64,000 nucleotides of DNA, taken from the NCBI GenBank assembly GCA_003151335.1, contig PLXE01000117.1:116325-180324 (forward strand), written 5' to 3'. The notes beneath the pieces were generated by a model that was given only the letters and a program-made list of their open reading frames with translations, did not search any database and was not told where the DNA came from. The DNA comes from Acidobacteriaceae bacterium. Lineage in GTDB: Bacteria > Acidobacteriota > Terriglobia > Terriglobales > Acidobacteriaceae. Made by a program: the position numbers and the translations under genes. This document shows, one piece after another, positions 25,276 to 34,944 of this stretch. The stretch's first letter is position 1. Each line of letters opens with the position of its first letter.

Positions 25276-26781
25276 TCACCCCTTCACGATCGGCGGCAGC
25301 ATGCCGTGGAAAAACAACCATGAGATCAGCAGCCCGACCCAAATAATGTATCCGAACAGGCACAGAACATACACGGCAGTGAGCTTCGCGATGCCTTCCT
25401 GCCACAGTTTTCGGAAGTTGGACACAACCCCGATCGAGAAAAAGGTCATGACGAAGAAAATCGACCGGAATACATTCGCCTGTGCCATGGACGCCTTCAC
25501 CTTGGGCACGAGGGTTGGAACTGCAATGCCGATGGCCAGCACGAGGAAGAAGGTGGCCACATAGCCGAGGATAAACTTGGGGAAGCGCTGCCAGATTTGA
25601 CCGGCGTTGACCTGCTCGTCCTGGCGGCGCTCGATTTTCGCCGACCATATCCAAGCCAGAAGAAACGCCCAGACGCCAATGAAGATGTCGATGAATACCT
25701 TCACGGTGGTGCTGACGCCCAAAATCCAACCTGGCTCAAAGTTCAAACCTGAGGTACTCAATGCCTTAGCTCGTATGAGAGCGTCGGCAATGGCGCCGCT
25801 GGCAACTGCGGCTCCGTCAGTCTTGACCGCCAGTCCCATCCAAGCCCCGGCAACCATGGGTTGGCGATACAGGAAGTGCTGTGCCGCGAAGGGCAGGATG
25901 AGCAACTCCACAACCGAGAACACCACGACTAGGGAGGAGACCATCACCGGCACTACCGCCCGCGCTCGGATGGCGCTCCCGGTTGCAATGGCCGCAGACA
26001 CCCCGCAAATGGATATTCCCGAGGCGAGCGGCGCCGCCCATTCACGGCTAAATCCGAAATACCGGCGAGCGACAAAGTACACCAAAGGCCAGAAAACCAG
26101 GTAAGCGCAAACGATGGCACACAGCCCCTGGAAGAGCATCGCTGAGGCCAGGCGCCGCTGGTCGAGTGCGGTGACACCAAGAAATCCGCCGAGTATGACA
26201 ATAGCTGTTTTGATGTACAGCTCAGGACGAATGGCCTCTTTTAAGAAGTTACAAACGCGCGGCAGAAAATTGCCGATGATCAAACCGGCCAGCAGGGCGA
26301 TGATGAAGCCGGATTCGTTGGTTAGATTCAGCGACCAGCCGATCTTGAGCGCCTGCCTTTTGTCCGGCGTGGCGGCGATATAAGCCCAGCTGCCAAGGAA
26401 CCAACAGCAATAACTGAGAATGAAAATGATGGTAAAGCCCTGGGTGAACCGCTTGAGGTCGGCGTGGAGCGCCTTGGCTCCCGCGAGAAGCACGATCAGC
26501 AGAAAAACATAAGTTGCTCCCAGTGACAGCAAGCCGGGAACTGCCGCGTAACCTTTCGACACTGGTGCGAGCGCCTTACCAGGAGTTGTCCATACTGACG
26601 TTGCAACCGCCCAGCCTAACAGGTCGAAACCAAAGAGCAACGCGAGCGAGCAGACGAACATGAACAGGCCAATGCACACCGCCAGCCAATCTTCGTTGAA
26701 TCCCGATCGTGCAGGCGGCGCTGCAGACGGACGCGTAGAAAGTTCCCCAGCTTGGCTTCGTGGATCAGCATGAGATGTCAT
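25276..26781 (-). CDS. YeiH-type (UPF0324) putative sulfate/sulfite exporter
   Basis: 501 residues, longer than the ~350 of Escherichia coli YeiH because of an N-terminal extension with extra helices. The family core is clear: GLIIGNFLPRV, TAIVILGGFLGVTAL, ASGISICGVSAAIATGSAIRA, GAWMGLAVKTDGAAVASGAI, and FFSIGVVSNFRKLWQEG. About 12 membrane helices. Family members are annotated as putative sulfate exporters and often neighbour sulfur-metabolism genes; transport has rarely been shown. The UDP-sulfoquinovose synthase gene lies 817 bp upstream on the same strand, giving a plausible sulfite/sulfate link. Confidence 0.8.
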   Translation of the reverse strand: MTSHADPRSQAGELSTRPSAAPPARSGFNEDWLAVCIGLFMFVCSLALLFGFDLLGWAVATSVWTTPGKALAPVSKGYAAVPGLLSLGATYVFLLIVLLAGAKALHADLKRFTQGFTIIFILSYCCWFLGSWAYIAATPDKRQALKIGWSLNLTNESGFIIALLAGLIIGNFLPRVCNFLKEAIRPELYIKTAIVILGGFLGVTALDQRRLASAMLFQGLCAIVCAYLVFWPLVYFVARRYFGFSREWAAPLASGISICGVSAAIATGSAIRARAVVPVMVSSLVVVFSVVELLILPFAAQHFLYRQPMVAGAWMGLAVKTDGAAVASGAIADALIRAKALSTSGLNFEPGWILGVSTTVKVFIDIFIGVWAFLLAWIWSAKIERRQDEQVNAGQIWQRFPKFILGYVATFFLVLAIGIAVPTLVPKVKASMAQANVFRSIFFVMTFFSIGVVSNFRKLWQEGIAKLTAVYVLCLFGYIIWVGLLISWLFFHGMLPPIVKG

Positions 26782-27598
26782 TCGGCGTTACCTAAGCAAC
26801 TGGAACTGCACTTGTCGCTCGTCCTCCAGAGTGCGTGCATCAGCAATCAATTCCATACTCGATTGAAATTCATGTTACAGGCACAGCCCCTGAATTGCTA
26901 CCTAAAAAACTTGTTACACGTGAGTGTTCCCAAACTTGTACGGATCTGCTTGGCCGGGCGTTCCCTCATGTGTCCTACCCCTCTTTCGATTTAACCAAAA
27001 GTAATCATTAGAAGACGCTCATTGGTCCGCTCCAAGGAGGTCGAGTGCCTAACAACCTGGTCGCAGCGCTCCGGCTCCAGTAACTCGCTTATTAGAACCG
27101 GTGATACAAGGGAGGTACCGGAGCTGACACCAACTCGATGTTCGCAATCCAGATGTCCTTGCTTCTCCCGCGCTGCTTGCGCGTGCCAATACCATGCGCG
27201 CATTGCAGAAGCTAGGGCTTATGGATTGTTCAATTTATTTCGCACAGGTATCCACACTGTCACCATGGGCTGCTAAGACTTGTGCCCCATCACTAGAGCG
27301 ACATGCAGTCGGGACCCCATCTGACCCTTGAACTCGAGTCAGTGATCTCCATCACGCTTGCGATGTCACGGTAGGGATGAAATAGCAAAAATAAATCGGT
27401 AGCGCTCGGCTGGGAGTGTCAGAGGGACTTATCTGCGGGAATTCGATGGGCTGCAGTGAGTCAGGAACATGGAGAAGGGAAAATCGTCTGGCAGAAAAGA
27501 CTGCGGATGTGGATTCGGGCGACGCTCAGCCCCCAAAAAGCTGGCATTCATCTGGCGCGCGAACAAGTCCAAGAGCGCCGCCCGCTAAAGTTGTGACG
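26782..27598. other. 817-bp gap with no recognisable gene
   Basis: Frames on both strands are short and have no credible start plus RBS or known motif. AT-rich patches (for example ~26860-26920 and ~27385) may contain the promoter for the YeiH-like gene. No element copies, tRNA or IS ends seen. It may be decayed sequence between the sulfoquinovose synthase and transporter genes. Confidence 0.4.
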
Positions 27599-28801
27599 CT
27601 AAGCCCCCACGGCCTGACCGCTGAGGTATTCGACTTTGTGGCGCGTTCCGTCCCACCGAATCTTGGGGATCAAAACCTCCTTTTTCGCCTCGATCCGTTC
27701 CCGGTACTTCATCAGGTCGGTAAGCATGATCTTCATCTCAGCTTCGACATCGTGAGTCGGCTTGTAACCCAAATCCCGTAGGTTCTGATGGTCGGGCTTG
27801 TAGTAATGCTCTTCCATTTCCTTACGTGGGTTCTCCAGGTTGTGAATCTCGACCTTCAACCCGAGCTGCCCCGCAACGCGCCGGACCTTTTCCGCCAGTT
27901 CGGTAAGGTCGTAAACCTCTTCGAACTGGTTGAGGACGCGGTATTCACCAGGTTGGGAAGGATTTTCCAGCGCCAGGGTCAGGCACTGCATGGAGTCACG
28001 CAAGGGCAAGAAGCCCCGCTTTTGATGTCCCCGGCCGAAGGGAGTCAGCGGATGCCCAATCACTGCCTGACAACAGAAACGGTTAATCGCAGTGCCAAAC
28101 GACTCGTCAAAGTCCAGCCGGGTCAGCAGCCGCTCGTCGCTGCCCATCTCGTCAATGCGGGTGCCAAACACCACCCCCTGCATCACATCGGTGGCGCGAA
28201 GCTTCCAGACCTTGCAGGCGAACATGATGTTATTTGATCCGTGCACCTTGGAGAGGTGGTAGAAGCTGCCCGGCTGCCGCGGAAACGGCATCCGGTCGCG
28301 GCGTCCGCGGTACTCAATCTCGAAGAAGCCCTCCGGAATGTCGACGTTTGGAGTCCCGTACTCCCCCATAGTGCCCAGCTTGAGCAGGTGGGCCTCAGGC
28401 CGCAAGTCGCGAATGGCGAACATCAGGTTGAAGGTGGAAACTACGTTGTTGACCTGCACGAAGGTAGCGTGATGCACATCGACCATGGAGTACGGAGCGG
28501 AAGGGCATTCTCCCAGATGCACCACCGCGTCCGGTTGGAATTCCTTAAAGATGCGTTCCACCGCCGAATAATCTCGAAGGTCGGCTTCCCAAAACTTCGG
28601 CTCCAGCCCGCGCGACTCCTTCAGCGCGGCCAGCCGCTCCTTCATGGGTACAATGGGTGTTGCGCTGCACGATCCCATCTCTTCGACCCATTGCCGCCGC
28701 AGAAACAAATCCGCCCCTGCCACTTGATGTCCCCGGGCCGCAAGATATTGCGCCAGCGACCAACCGAGGTAGCCATCCATCCCTGCGATAAAAACACGCA
28801 T
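27599..28801 (-). CDS. sqdB: UDP-sulfoquinovose synthase (SQD1 homologue)
   Basis: 400 residues with a GGAG RBS. The NAD-binding motif is AGMDGYLGWSLA. Specific SQD1 blocks are present: SAPYSMVD, LLKLGTMGEYGTPNVDIPEGFFEIEYRG, YHLSKVHGSNNI, RATDVMQGVVFGTR and NRFCCQAVIGHPLTPFGRG. The catalytic Thr-Tyr-Lys set lies at T144, Y181, K185, almost exactly the plant SQD1 numbering. The enzyme joins sulfite to UDP-glucose to give UDP-sulfoquinovose. In photosynthetic cells this feeds sulfolipid; here, amid EPS genes and with no sulfolipid synthase in sight, the sugar may be incorporated into the polymer (inference). Confidence 0.88.
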   Translation of the reverse strand: MRVFIAGMDGYLGWSLAQYLAARGHQVAGADLFLRRQWVEEMGSCSATPIVPMKERLAALKESRGLEPKFWEADLRDYSAVERIFKEFQPDAVVHLGECPSAPYSMVDVHHATFVQVNNVVSTFNLMFAIRDLRPEAHLLKLGTMGEYGTPNVDIPEGFFEIEYRGRRDRMPFPRQPGSFYHLSKVHGSNNIMFACKVWKLRATDVMQGVVFGTRIDEMGSDERLLTRLDFDESFGTAINRFCCQAVIGHPLTPFGRGHQKRGFLPLRDSMQCLTLALENPSQPGEYRVLNQFEEVYDLTELAEKVRRVAGQLGLKVEIHNLENPRKEMEEHYYKPDHQNLRDLGYKPTHDVEAEMKIMLTDLMKYRERIEAKKEVLIPKIRWDGTRHKVEYLSGQAVGA

Positions 28802-29139
28802 ATAGTTTTCTCCAGCTCCTTGAAAAGATTCCCTGAAATTCGATAACGTACTTTCGTTCCCATGCAGTGGAGCAATCTTCGGCTGAGAAAAACCGAACTT
28901 CGCCTTCGACCGCCCTCTGCCTTTTGCGACGCAATACCGAGTGCGGCTGCAGACCCACTCAAGTGGGATTGAATGGCCAGACCGGGGTGTCCGCTACACG
29001 AAAGGAATCCTGTAACTATACCAATCTCCAAAGATCGGTGTCCACGAGATAATGTCCAACTTTGCAGCCATTTGCAACCCAGAAGCCAAAATGGGACGAG
29101 GTTCACTTTTGAAATTCGGCTAACGGGTGCGAAGCGGTT
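28802..29139. other. 338-bp intergenic region upstream of the sulfoquinovose synthase gene
   Basis: No convincing frame. Contains a small palindrome-like CCCACTCAAGTGGG (~28949-28962) that could be an operator. It presumably includes the promoter of the minus-strand synthase gene; no terminator is evident for the flippase gene ending at 29140. Confidence 0.4.
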
Positions 29140-30666
29140 TCAAGCGTTCGCACTGCTCGTTCTTCCCAAGGCCGTCCGTAGCAAGCCTAACATCCGCTCC
29201 TTGGAAAGCATCTCCCATCCCGGCAAGCGGAACAGGTACATCCCGGGGAGATAGATCCCCGCAACCAACGCGCTCACCGCCGCGATGCGCGGGACCAGCA
29301 AATGAGGGCTGATGAGGTTGCGAACAGCATAAGCCGCCAGGCCGGCGACCACGGTCAATGCGGTGACCTTTGCCAGGTCCTTGTACAGGGACAAATCTTT
29401 GGCAGTCATCTCCACGGTCCGGGCGACCTTCCAACCCATCACAATGCGCTCGGCAAACTGAGCCGCGACGGCGGCCACTGCCGCTCCCAGCATTCCGAAA
29501 TGTTGAATGACCGGTGTTAACGCGAAAAACAGACACACCAGGATTGCGATTCGCGTCACCAAGATGAACCGACGCAGTCCGATATAGGCCCGGACGATGG
29601 GATCGATCAGGAACGCATTCAGTGCGAGCAACAGGATTGCCACGCAGAAGATAGGGGCGCTACGTTCATAGGCCTTCGTATAAAACAGGACAATAAGATC
29701 ATGCCCTGCTACCAGCAGCAGCGCACAGGTCGGGAATTGGAGTGCGGCCAAACGGTTCACCGCGGCCGCGCTCAACCTTCGAATCTCCTCCTTGCGGTCC
29801 TGGTGCTGGAGCGCGCTGACACGCACCACCATCACCGCCGCGATGGACTCCAGGACCAGCGAGAACAAGGCAAAATCCACCCAGCCGACCGAATAGATGG
29901 CGAAGTCAGAAGGACCGAAGTAATGTCCAACAAAGTAGTTGTCCATGTATCTCTGAACCACCCAAAGCGATCCATAAATGCCAATCGGGATGGCATATGC
30001 AAGCTGCTCCCGGAAAAAGCCCCAGTCGAAATGGCCCCAGAAATGCCCGAAACGTTTGTAGAGATACCAGAAGAGGGCAACCGTCGAAAGCACCTGGGTG
30101 AGGACCGCGGCCACAAGCAGCGCCTCGACGGAGCGATAAACCACCGCCGCGAGCGAGGTTATAACGACTTTGACTACCTGACTCCCAACCACGAAAATTG
30201 TCGAATACTTAACGTCCTGCAGCGCGGTCGGTATCAGCGTCAGCAGGCTCGAGGTTAGCGTAATCAGGCTAAGAATCCCGAGCAGCATGGCGAACGATTG
30301 CAGCTCATGAGATTTGAAGACATCGAGTACCTGGGGATAAAACACGGCTGTCAGGAGAGGAATCAGACCGGCGAAAAAATTGTAGATGAGGATATTCAGC
30401 GCGATCTGTCCGCCCTTTTCGGGATGCCGCGGCAAGAAGTAAAAAGCGCTGAGCCCAACCCCGAGGTTCGCAATACTCTGCGCCGTTCCCACCACCAGGA
30501 AGGCCTGTTTGTAAAGGCCGTACTGGGACTGGGACAGGATGCGAACCAGCAGTATCGGAAGCCCGACGTTGAGAACAACCCCGACGAATTTCGACGCCGT
30601 CAGCCAGAATGCCTGGATCGCGAGGCGGGGTGGTTTGGTCGCCGGAGGTACCGTACTGGTTGCCAT
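29140..30666 (-). CDS. Wzx-type polysaccharide flippase (MOP superfamily)
   Basis: 508 residues with ~13-14 predicted membrane helices starting at AIQAFWLTASKFVGVVLNVG. The N-terminal LPILLVRILSQSQYGLYKQAFLVVGTAQ block is typical of polysaccharide transporters of this family. It should flip undecaprenyl-linked repeat units to the periplasm for polymerisation by the Wzy-type protein at 36428. Its ATG lies one base after the TAA of a truncated methyltransferase frame (TAAGATG), so its translation is probably coupled to that remnant. Confidence 0.88.
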   Translation of the reverse strand: MATSTVPPATKPPRLAIQAFWLTASKFVGVVLNVGLPILLVRILSQSQYGLYKQAFLVVGTAQSIANLGVGLSAFYFLPRHPEKGGQIALNILIYNFFAGLIPLLTAVFYPQVLDVFKSHELQSFAMLLGILSLITLTSSLLTLIPTALQDVKYSTIFVVGSQVVKVVITSLAAVVYRSVEALLVAAVLTQVLSTVALFWYLYKRFGHFWGHFDWGFFREQLAYAIPIGIYGSLWVVQRYMDNYFVGHYFGPSDFAIYSVGWVDFALFSLVLESIAAVMVVRVSALQHQDRKEEIRRLSAAAVNRLAALQFPTCALLLVAGHDLIVLFYTKAYERSAPIFCVAILLLALNAFLIDPIVRAYIGLRRFILVTRIAILVCLFFALTPVIQHFGMLGAAVAAVAAQFAERIVMGWKVARTVEMTAKDLSLYKDLAKVTALTVVAGLAAYAVRNLISPHLLVPRIAAVSALVAGIYLPGMYLFRLPGWEMLSKERMLGLLRTALGRTSSANA

Positions 30667-30667
30667 C

Positions 30668-30934
30668 TTAGGTGATCATCTCTGCCTGCATAACCGGCGC
30701 CTTTGGAAACGAAGCAGATTTACGCGCGATGATCAGAATGGAAGAAGCCAGAAACCCGTAACAGAGGACGACCACGCTGTTGGCGCTGCGAACGAGATAT
30801 TTGTGCAGCCAGGTATCCGCGGCCTCAAACGTCGCGAAGTGTTGAACACAGCCCACGTCGAGCACGTTTTTCCCACGCACGAAGTCCGACAGGAAATCCT
30901 GGATCCTACCCGATAGCCGTTGCACTGTATACAT
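30668..30934 (-). pseudogene. Methyltransferase remnant with probable internal deletion
   Basis: 88 residues. The N-terminal half (FVRGKNVLDVGCVQH ... WLHKYLVRSANSVVVL) is the SAM-binding start of a class I methyltransferase. It then jumps to a short hydrophobic strand and basic tail (YGFLASSILIIARKSA), as found at the C-terminus of such enzymes. About 100-130 residues carrying the rest of the fold are missing, in frame, so it cannot be an active enzyme. It remains translatable and ends one base before the flippase start, which may explain why the frame survives. Confidence 0.6.
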
Positions 30935-31141
30935 CGCACTCGACTCCGCAGTGTGCTCCGGACACTCAAAAGGTAACGGAGGTCTGGTTTGGCTAGCTTA
31001 GCCGCACAACCGATTTCCAGCAAGCTGTGGCTGCGAGATTCTAATCAATCCATACTCATCTGCGCCCTTCTCTTGAGATGTTCCCCTCGGTGTAAGCTTT
31101 GGGTGCAGGCGACTCTTGATCCGGTAAACTGTCTCCCAGCG

Positions 31142-32392
31142 ATGCGAGTGCTCTATCTCTCAACCCGATTCTGCTGGCCCATCACCTCGGGCGCACACTT
31201 GCGCGATTTCTACCTGGCGAGACAACTTGCCGCCAAGTCCACGCTCACCTACCTGGGCTTGGACCGCGAAATGGACGGGCCGGTGGGGAGTTCCCGACGA
31301 GAGCGCCTGGAAGCGTTGCCCGATTCCGAAATGGTACGCGTCAGGCGCCAGGCAGGTTACGGGCCCATCGATCTGGTGCGCGGCATTCTTGGCCCTACGC
31401 CGGTCAGCATTCTGAATTTCACCGCTCCGCAGATCATGGACAAAATCGAACGCGTTCTGCGGGAGGGTCGCTTCGACATCATTCAATTTGAGGGCGTGCA
31501 TTTACTGGTTTACGCGCGGCGCATCCGGCAGATCGCGGCGAACACCCCACTCATTTGTGACTGGCACAACATTGAGTCGGAAATTCAGCGCCGTTATGCC
31601 CAGACCAGCGCAAGCCCGGCGCGGCGGCTCTATGCTCGCCGAACGGCGCAGCTGTTGAAAAGGGCCGAACGCGAGGTGCTGCGACTGGCGAATGCGCACA
31701 CCGTTTGCAGCGAGCGTGAGCGGCAGGTGCTTCTGGAGCAGGTTCCCGAGGCCCACATTACGGTAATACCGAATGGAGTTGATACGGCGTTCTTTGCAGC
31801 TACTAGTGCCGTCGCCGAGGGGCTACGGCAGAACGTGGTCTTTGTCGGCTCCATGGATTATCACGCCAACATTGATGCGGCCTTGTTCTTTGCCAAAGCA
31901 ATCTGGCCCGGTTTGCGGGAGCGCCGGCCGGACCTGCGGTTCTTTATTGTCGGATCCAAACCTGCACCCGAAGTTGTGGAGCTTGCCAACCAGCCCGGCA
32001 TCACGGTTACAGGGACCGTGGAGGACCTGCGGCCGCACTATCGTAATGCTGTTATGGTGGTAGTCCCGGTGCGCGTCGCCAGTGGCACTCGTCTGAAAGT
32101 GCTGGAAGCAATGGCTGCGGGAGTGCCGGTGATTTCTACCCGCTTAGGCGCCGAAGGCCTTGCCGTCACCCCCGGCAAAGACATTCTCATCGCCGATACT
32201 CCGGCGGAGATCATCGATACCGCGGCTGCGCTTCATCAGGATACCGCGGCATGGCACGAGTTGACGGCCAATGCTCTGCGCCTGGTGGAGGCGGAATATG
32301 ACTGGTCAGTCATCGGAGAGAGGCTTGAAAGGGTTTACACGGAGCTGCTCGCCAGACGCCCGGACGCGAATGTCGTCGGAGCCGAACGTTAG
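31142..32392 (+). CDS. Glycosyltransferase family 4
   Basis: 416 residues from ATG at 31142 (MRVLYLSTRFCWPITSGAHLR), the natural GT4 start; the frame extends upstream without support. The N-terminal domain has IIQFEGVHLLVYARR and ICDWHNIESEIQRR. The C-terminal domain has VIPNGVDTAFF, VVFVGSMDYHANIDAALFFAK and the donor-binding SGTRLKVLEAMAAGVPVISTRLGAEGL (E-x7-E region). A GT-B retaining enzyme using a nucleotide sugar at the cytoplasmic face. It diverges from the flippase operon. Confidence 0.88.
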   Translation: MRVLYLSTRFCWPITSGAHLRDFYLARQLAAKSTLTYLGLDREMDGPVGSSRRERLEALPDSEMVRVRRQAGYGPIDLVRGILGPTPVSILNFTAPQIMDKIERVLREGRFDIIQFEGVHLLVYARRIRQIAANTPLICDWHNIESEIQRRYAQTSASPARRLYARRTAQLLKRAEREVLRLANAHTVCSERERQVLLEQVPEAHITVIPNGVDTAFFAATSAVAEGLRQNVVFVGSMDYHANIDAALFFAKAIWPGLRERRPDLRFFIVGSKPAPEVVELANQPGITVTGTVEDLRPHYRNAVMVVVPVRVASGTRLKVLEAMAAGVPVISTRLGAEGLAVTPGKDILIADTPAEIIDTAAALHQDTAAWHELTANALRLVEAEYDWSVIGERLERVYTELLARRPDANVVGAER

Positions 32393-32444
32393 AGTGGTAC
32401 GCGTCGATCAGCAGGTGGGCTCGGTTCCGGCTTAGGAGATTACG

Positions 32445-33611
32445 GTGACCCGACAGACCATCCGGGTTCTCACACTGATTGAAAGTCCGACCGTAACCGG
32501 ACCCGCGCGCAACATCATTGAGTTCGGCAAGCTCGGAGTAGTTGCTGAACCCGGTCCGCCGGCCGTAGAAACGATGGTGGTGACGTACTGGCGGGGCGCC
32601 GGCGAGAGTCCCGTCGCAGCGGCGGCCAGGAATGCCGGACTGCCAGTGGCGACGATCTCGGAGCGCCACCGGTGGGACACCCAGGCAATACCGCAGTTGC
32701 GCCGAATTATCGCTGAGTACCGGCCCGACATCCTCGAATCCCGTAACATCAAGTCGCATTTCCTGGTGCGAGCGCTCGGGTTGCATAGGCAGTATCCGTG
32801 GGTTGCTTGGAACCACGGATACACCGAGCGCGACTGGCTAGACCGCACCTACAGCCAGTTAGACCGCTGGTCTTTGCAAGCAGCCTTTCGAGTTGTAACC
32901 GTATGCAGGCCGTTTGCAGAAACATTGGAAAGGCGTGGCATCGACCGGCGCAAGATCACCATCCTGCACAATTTCGTGAAGCCCTTCGTACCTGCGCCCA
33001 CGGAGGACATTGAACGGCTACGGCGCAGCCTCGGCGTGCAGAACCAAGCTGTGATCCTGGCCGTAGGACGCCTTTCGTCTGAAAAAGGGCAGGCCATCCT
33101 GCTGCAGGCTGCCGCACGACTGGAGAAGATGAACGAAGCCCCCGATTTCCGAGTCGTGGTCGTAGGCGAAGGCCCCGAGAAGGAGAGCCTACTCCGCCTG
33201 ACGGCACGCTTGGGGATCGGGCAGCGGATCGTGATGGAAGGCTTCCAACCGGACGTAAGACCCTATTACTGCTTGAGCACGCTGCTTGCGTTGCCTTCTT
33301 ACTCCGAAGGCTCGCCGAACGTGGTACTGGAGGCAATGGCTGCCGGCCTTCCAATTGCGGCCACGGATGCGGGGGGCGTTCCCGAGATCCTGGAGGATGG
33401 TATAAGCGGTCTGCTGGTGCAACCAGGCGATCCTCAGGCCATGGCAGAGGCCATCCTGCGCATCCTCCAAGACAAGGACCTGGCGCTGAAGTTGGGAGCG
33501 GCGGCCCGCTCACGTGTGGAGGCGACGTACACACCTCAGGCCTACCGAAGGTCGCTGACTAAACTTTATCTCGCCACGCTGGAAGCGGCTTCGAAATCCC
33601 CAGCCGCCTAG
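32445..33611 (+). CDS. Glycosyltransferase family 4
   Basis: 388 residues starting with GTG; TAGGAGATT 7 nt upstream is the RBS. N-terminal domain: IRVLTLIESPTVTGPARNIIEFGK and DILESRNIKSHFLVR. C-terminal GT4 core: ILHNFVKPFV, VILAVGRLSSEKGQAILLQAA, VVVGEGPEKESLL, and LPSYSEGSPNVVLEAMAAGLPIAATDAGGVPEIL with the EGSPNVVLE motif. It follows the previous GT4 by 52 bp in the same direction and overlaps the 3' end of the opposing GT4 gene by 4 bp. Confidence 0.9.
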   Translation: MTRQTIRVLTLIESPTVTGPARNIIEFGKLGVVAEPGPPAVETMVVTYWRGAGESPVAAAARNAGLPVATISERHRWDTQAIPQLRRIIAEYRPDILESRNIKSHFLVRALGLHRQYPWVAWNHGYTERDWLDRTYSQLDRWSLQAAFRVVTVCRPFAETLERRGIDRRKITILHNFVKPFVPAPTEDIERLRRSLGVQNQAVILAVGRLSSEKGQAILLQAAARLEKMNEAPDFRVVVVGEGPEKESLLRLTARLGIGQRIVMEGFQPDVRPYYCLSTLLALPSYSEGSPNVVLEAMAAGLPIAATDAGGVPEILEDGISGLLVQPGDPQAMAEAILRILQDKDLALKLGAAARSRVEATYTPQAYRRSLTKLYLATLEAASKSPAA

Positions 33612-34846
33612 GACGCAATCCTCGCACTCGGCTCTTTCTCCGCTTCGCTAATCCGGCCAAGAACGGTCAACTCGATGAGCTCTTTCACTTTTCGGCCCCA
33701 TTCTGCCTCATTGTATTGAGCTCGCGCGATGCGCTGTCCATTCTGACCCAGGCGTGCTCGCAGTTCAGGAGAATTCAGGAGTAGCCGGAGTTTTTCCGCC
33801 AGTTCGTCAACATTTCCGCTTTCAAAAATCAGCCCAGTTTCCCCTTCCCGAATGTAATAAGGGACCCCGCCAACTCGCGAGCCAATGACCGGCTTGCCCG
33901 CCGCCATGGCTTCCAGCACGACGCGCGGAGCGGCGTCGGTCCGCGAGCACAGGGCGTAAATGGAACAATCGGTTAAGATTTGCAACGCTTGAAGGTTGGG
34001 CCGGGCCTTCAGGATTTCTATTTGCCGACTGTCGCCGATCATCTCCCGGATCAGGTGTTCATCTGGAAAATGGCCCAGCAGCCGGACCTTGGTGTCTGGA
34101 AACTCGGATTCGATCTTCCGAAATGCGCGGATCAGAATGTCCGCCCCCTTCAAAAACCAGGGCGCACCCATAAGCAGGACCGAACCATCACTTTCCCCGC
34201 CGTGTGGAATCCGCGACATTGCTGTGAAGCTGTGAATCACGCAAGCGGGAATCTTTTGCAGGTTGGGGTACTTTTGCAGTTGGTTGGGATACATCAGGTG
34301 AAGCCGATCGCAGCGTAACACCAAAAACCGCAACAATAGGTCCGATACCACTCTGGCTATGCGCGTCTTAACGCTTACCCTCGCGGAGTAGTGATAAGCG
34401 TTTCCTCCGAAGGCGTTGAACCGGTAAGCATTCTCGGGCACGTTGGGCAACCTGAGGATGAACTTGGTGCGCAATAAGCGAGACAGAATCCAGGCAACGA
34501 CTCCCGACAGCCCAGCGCCGTAACTCATCGTGCAATCGATCCGTTTTTCGCGGCCAAGCCGAAGACCCTGCTTCAGCTGGAATCGAAAAATGGCTGCTTT
34601 CTGCCGGAACGAGAGCAGTTTGTAACGCCCAGCGAGAAAAAGATGGTAAGCCAACTTTTGGTTGACCTTATGAGTCGGGAAGCAATTCTCACCGAGTTCA
34701 GCGCGCAGTGAACCCGCCTTCGCCATCCCCGTGGGAAGGAGCACATCCACGCTGATGTCTCCCCGCAGGTGGTACCACTCAGCCATGCTTGCATCGTTGG
34801 GCGGGGGAAGCAGGCCAGGAAAGACATACAAAAGATTGATCGCCAT
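33608..34846 (-). CDS. Glycosyltransferase family 4 (tandem paralogue 1)
   Basis: 412 residues, GGGGAGAT RBS. It starts INLLYVFPGLLPPPNDASMAEW and keeps the GT4 C-terminal fold: VLLMGAPWFLKGADILIRAF, REMIGDSRQIEILKARPN and DAAPRVVLEAMAAGKPVIGSRVGGVPYYIREGETGLIFE. It is alignable end to end with the neighbour at 34945-36177, so the two arose by tandem duplication and probably add related sugars. Stops face the preceding GT4 with a 4-bp overlap. Confidence 0.88.
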   Translation of the reverse strand: MAINLLYVFPGLLPPPNDASMAEWYHLRGDISVDVLLPTGMAKAGSLRAELGENCFPTHKVNQKLAYHLFLAGRYKLLSFRQKAAIFRFQLKQGLRLGREKRIDCTMSYGAGLSGVVAWILSRLLRTKFILRLPNVPENAYRFNAFGGNAYHYSARVSVKTRIARVVSDLLLRFLVLRCDRLHLMYPNQLQKYPNLQKIPACVIHSFTAMSRIPHGGESDGSVLLMGAPWFLKGADILIRAFRKIESEFPDTKVRLLGHFPDEHLIREMIGDSRQIEILKARPNLQALQILTDCSIYALCSRTDAAPRVVLEAMAAGKPVIGSRVGGVPYYIREGETGLIFESGNVDELAEKLRLLLNSPELRARLGQNGQRIARAQYNEAEWGRKVKELIELTVLGRISEAEKEPSARIAS

Positions 34847-34944
34847 ATCTCCCCGGTTAATTCAAAAAGTGCTCAGGGCCGAGAACAGCAAAGCGCACCT
34901 CCGAATCTGGCCTCCGCTGGTGGTACTGATAAGGAGTTGCCCTC

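Noticed and set aside
27416..27781. 121-residue plus-strand frame in the 26.8-27.6 kb gap
   Set aside because: Runs antisense into the sulfoquinovose synthase gene and has no RBS or motif.
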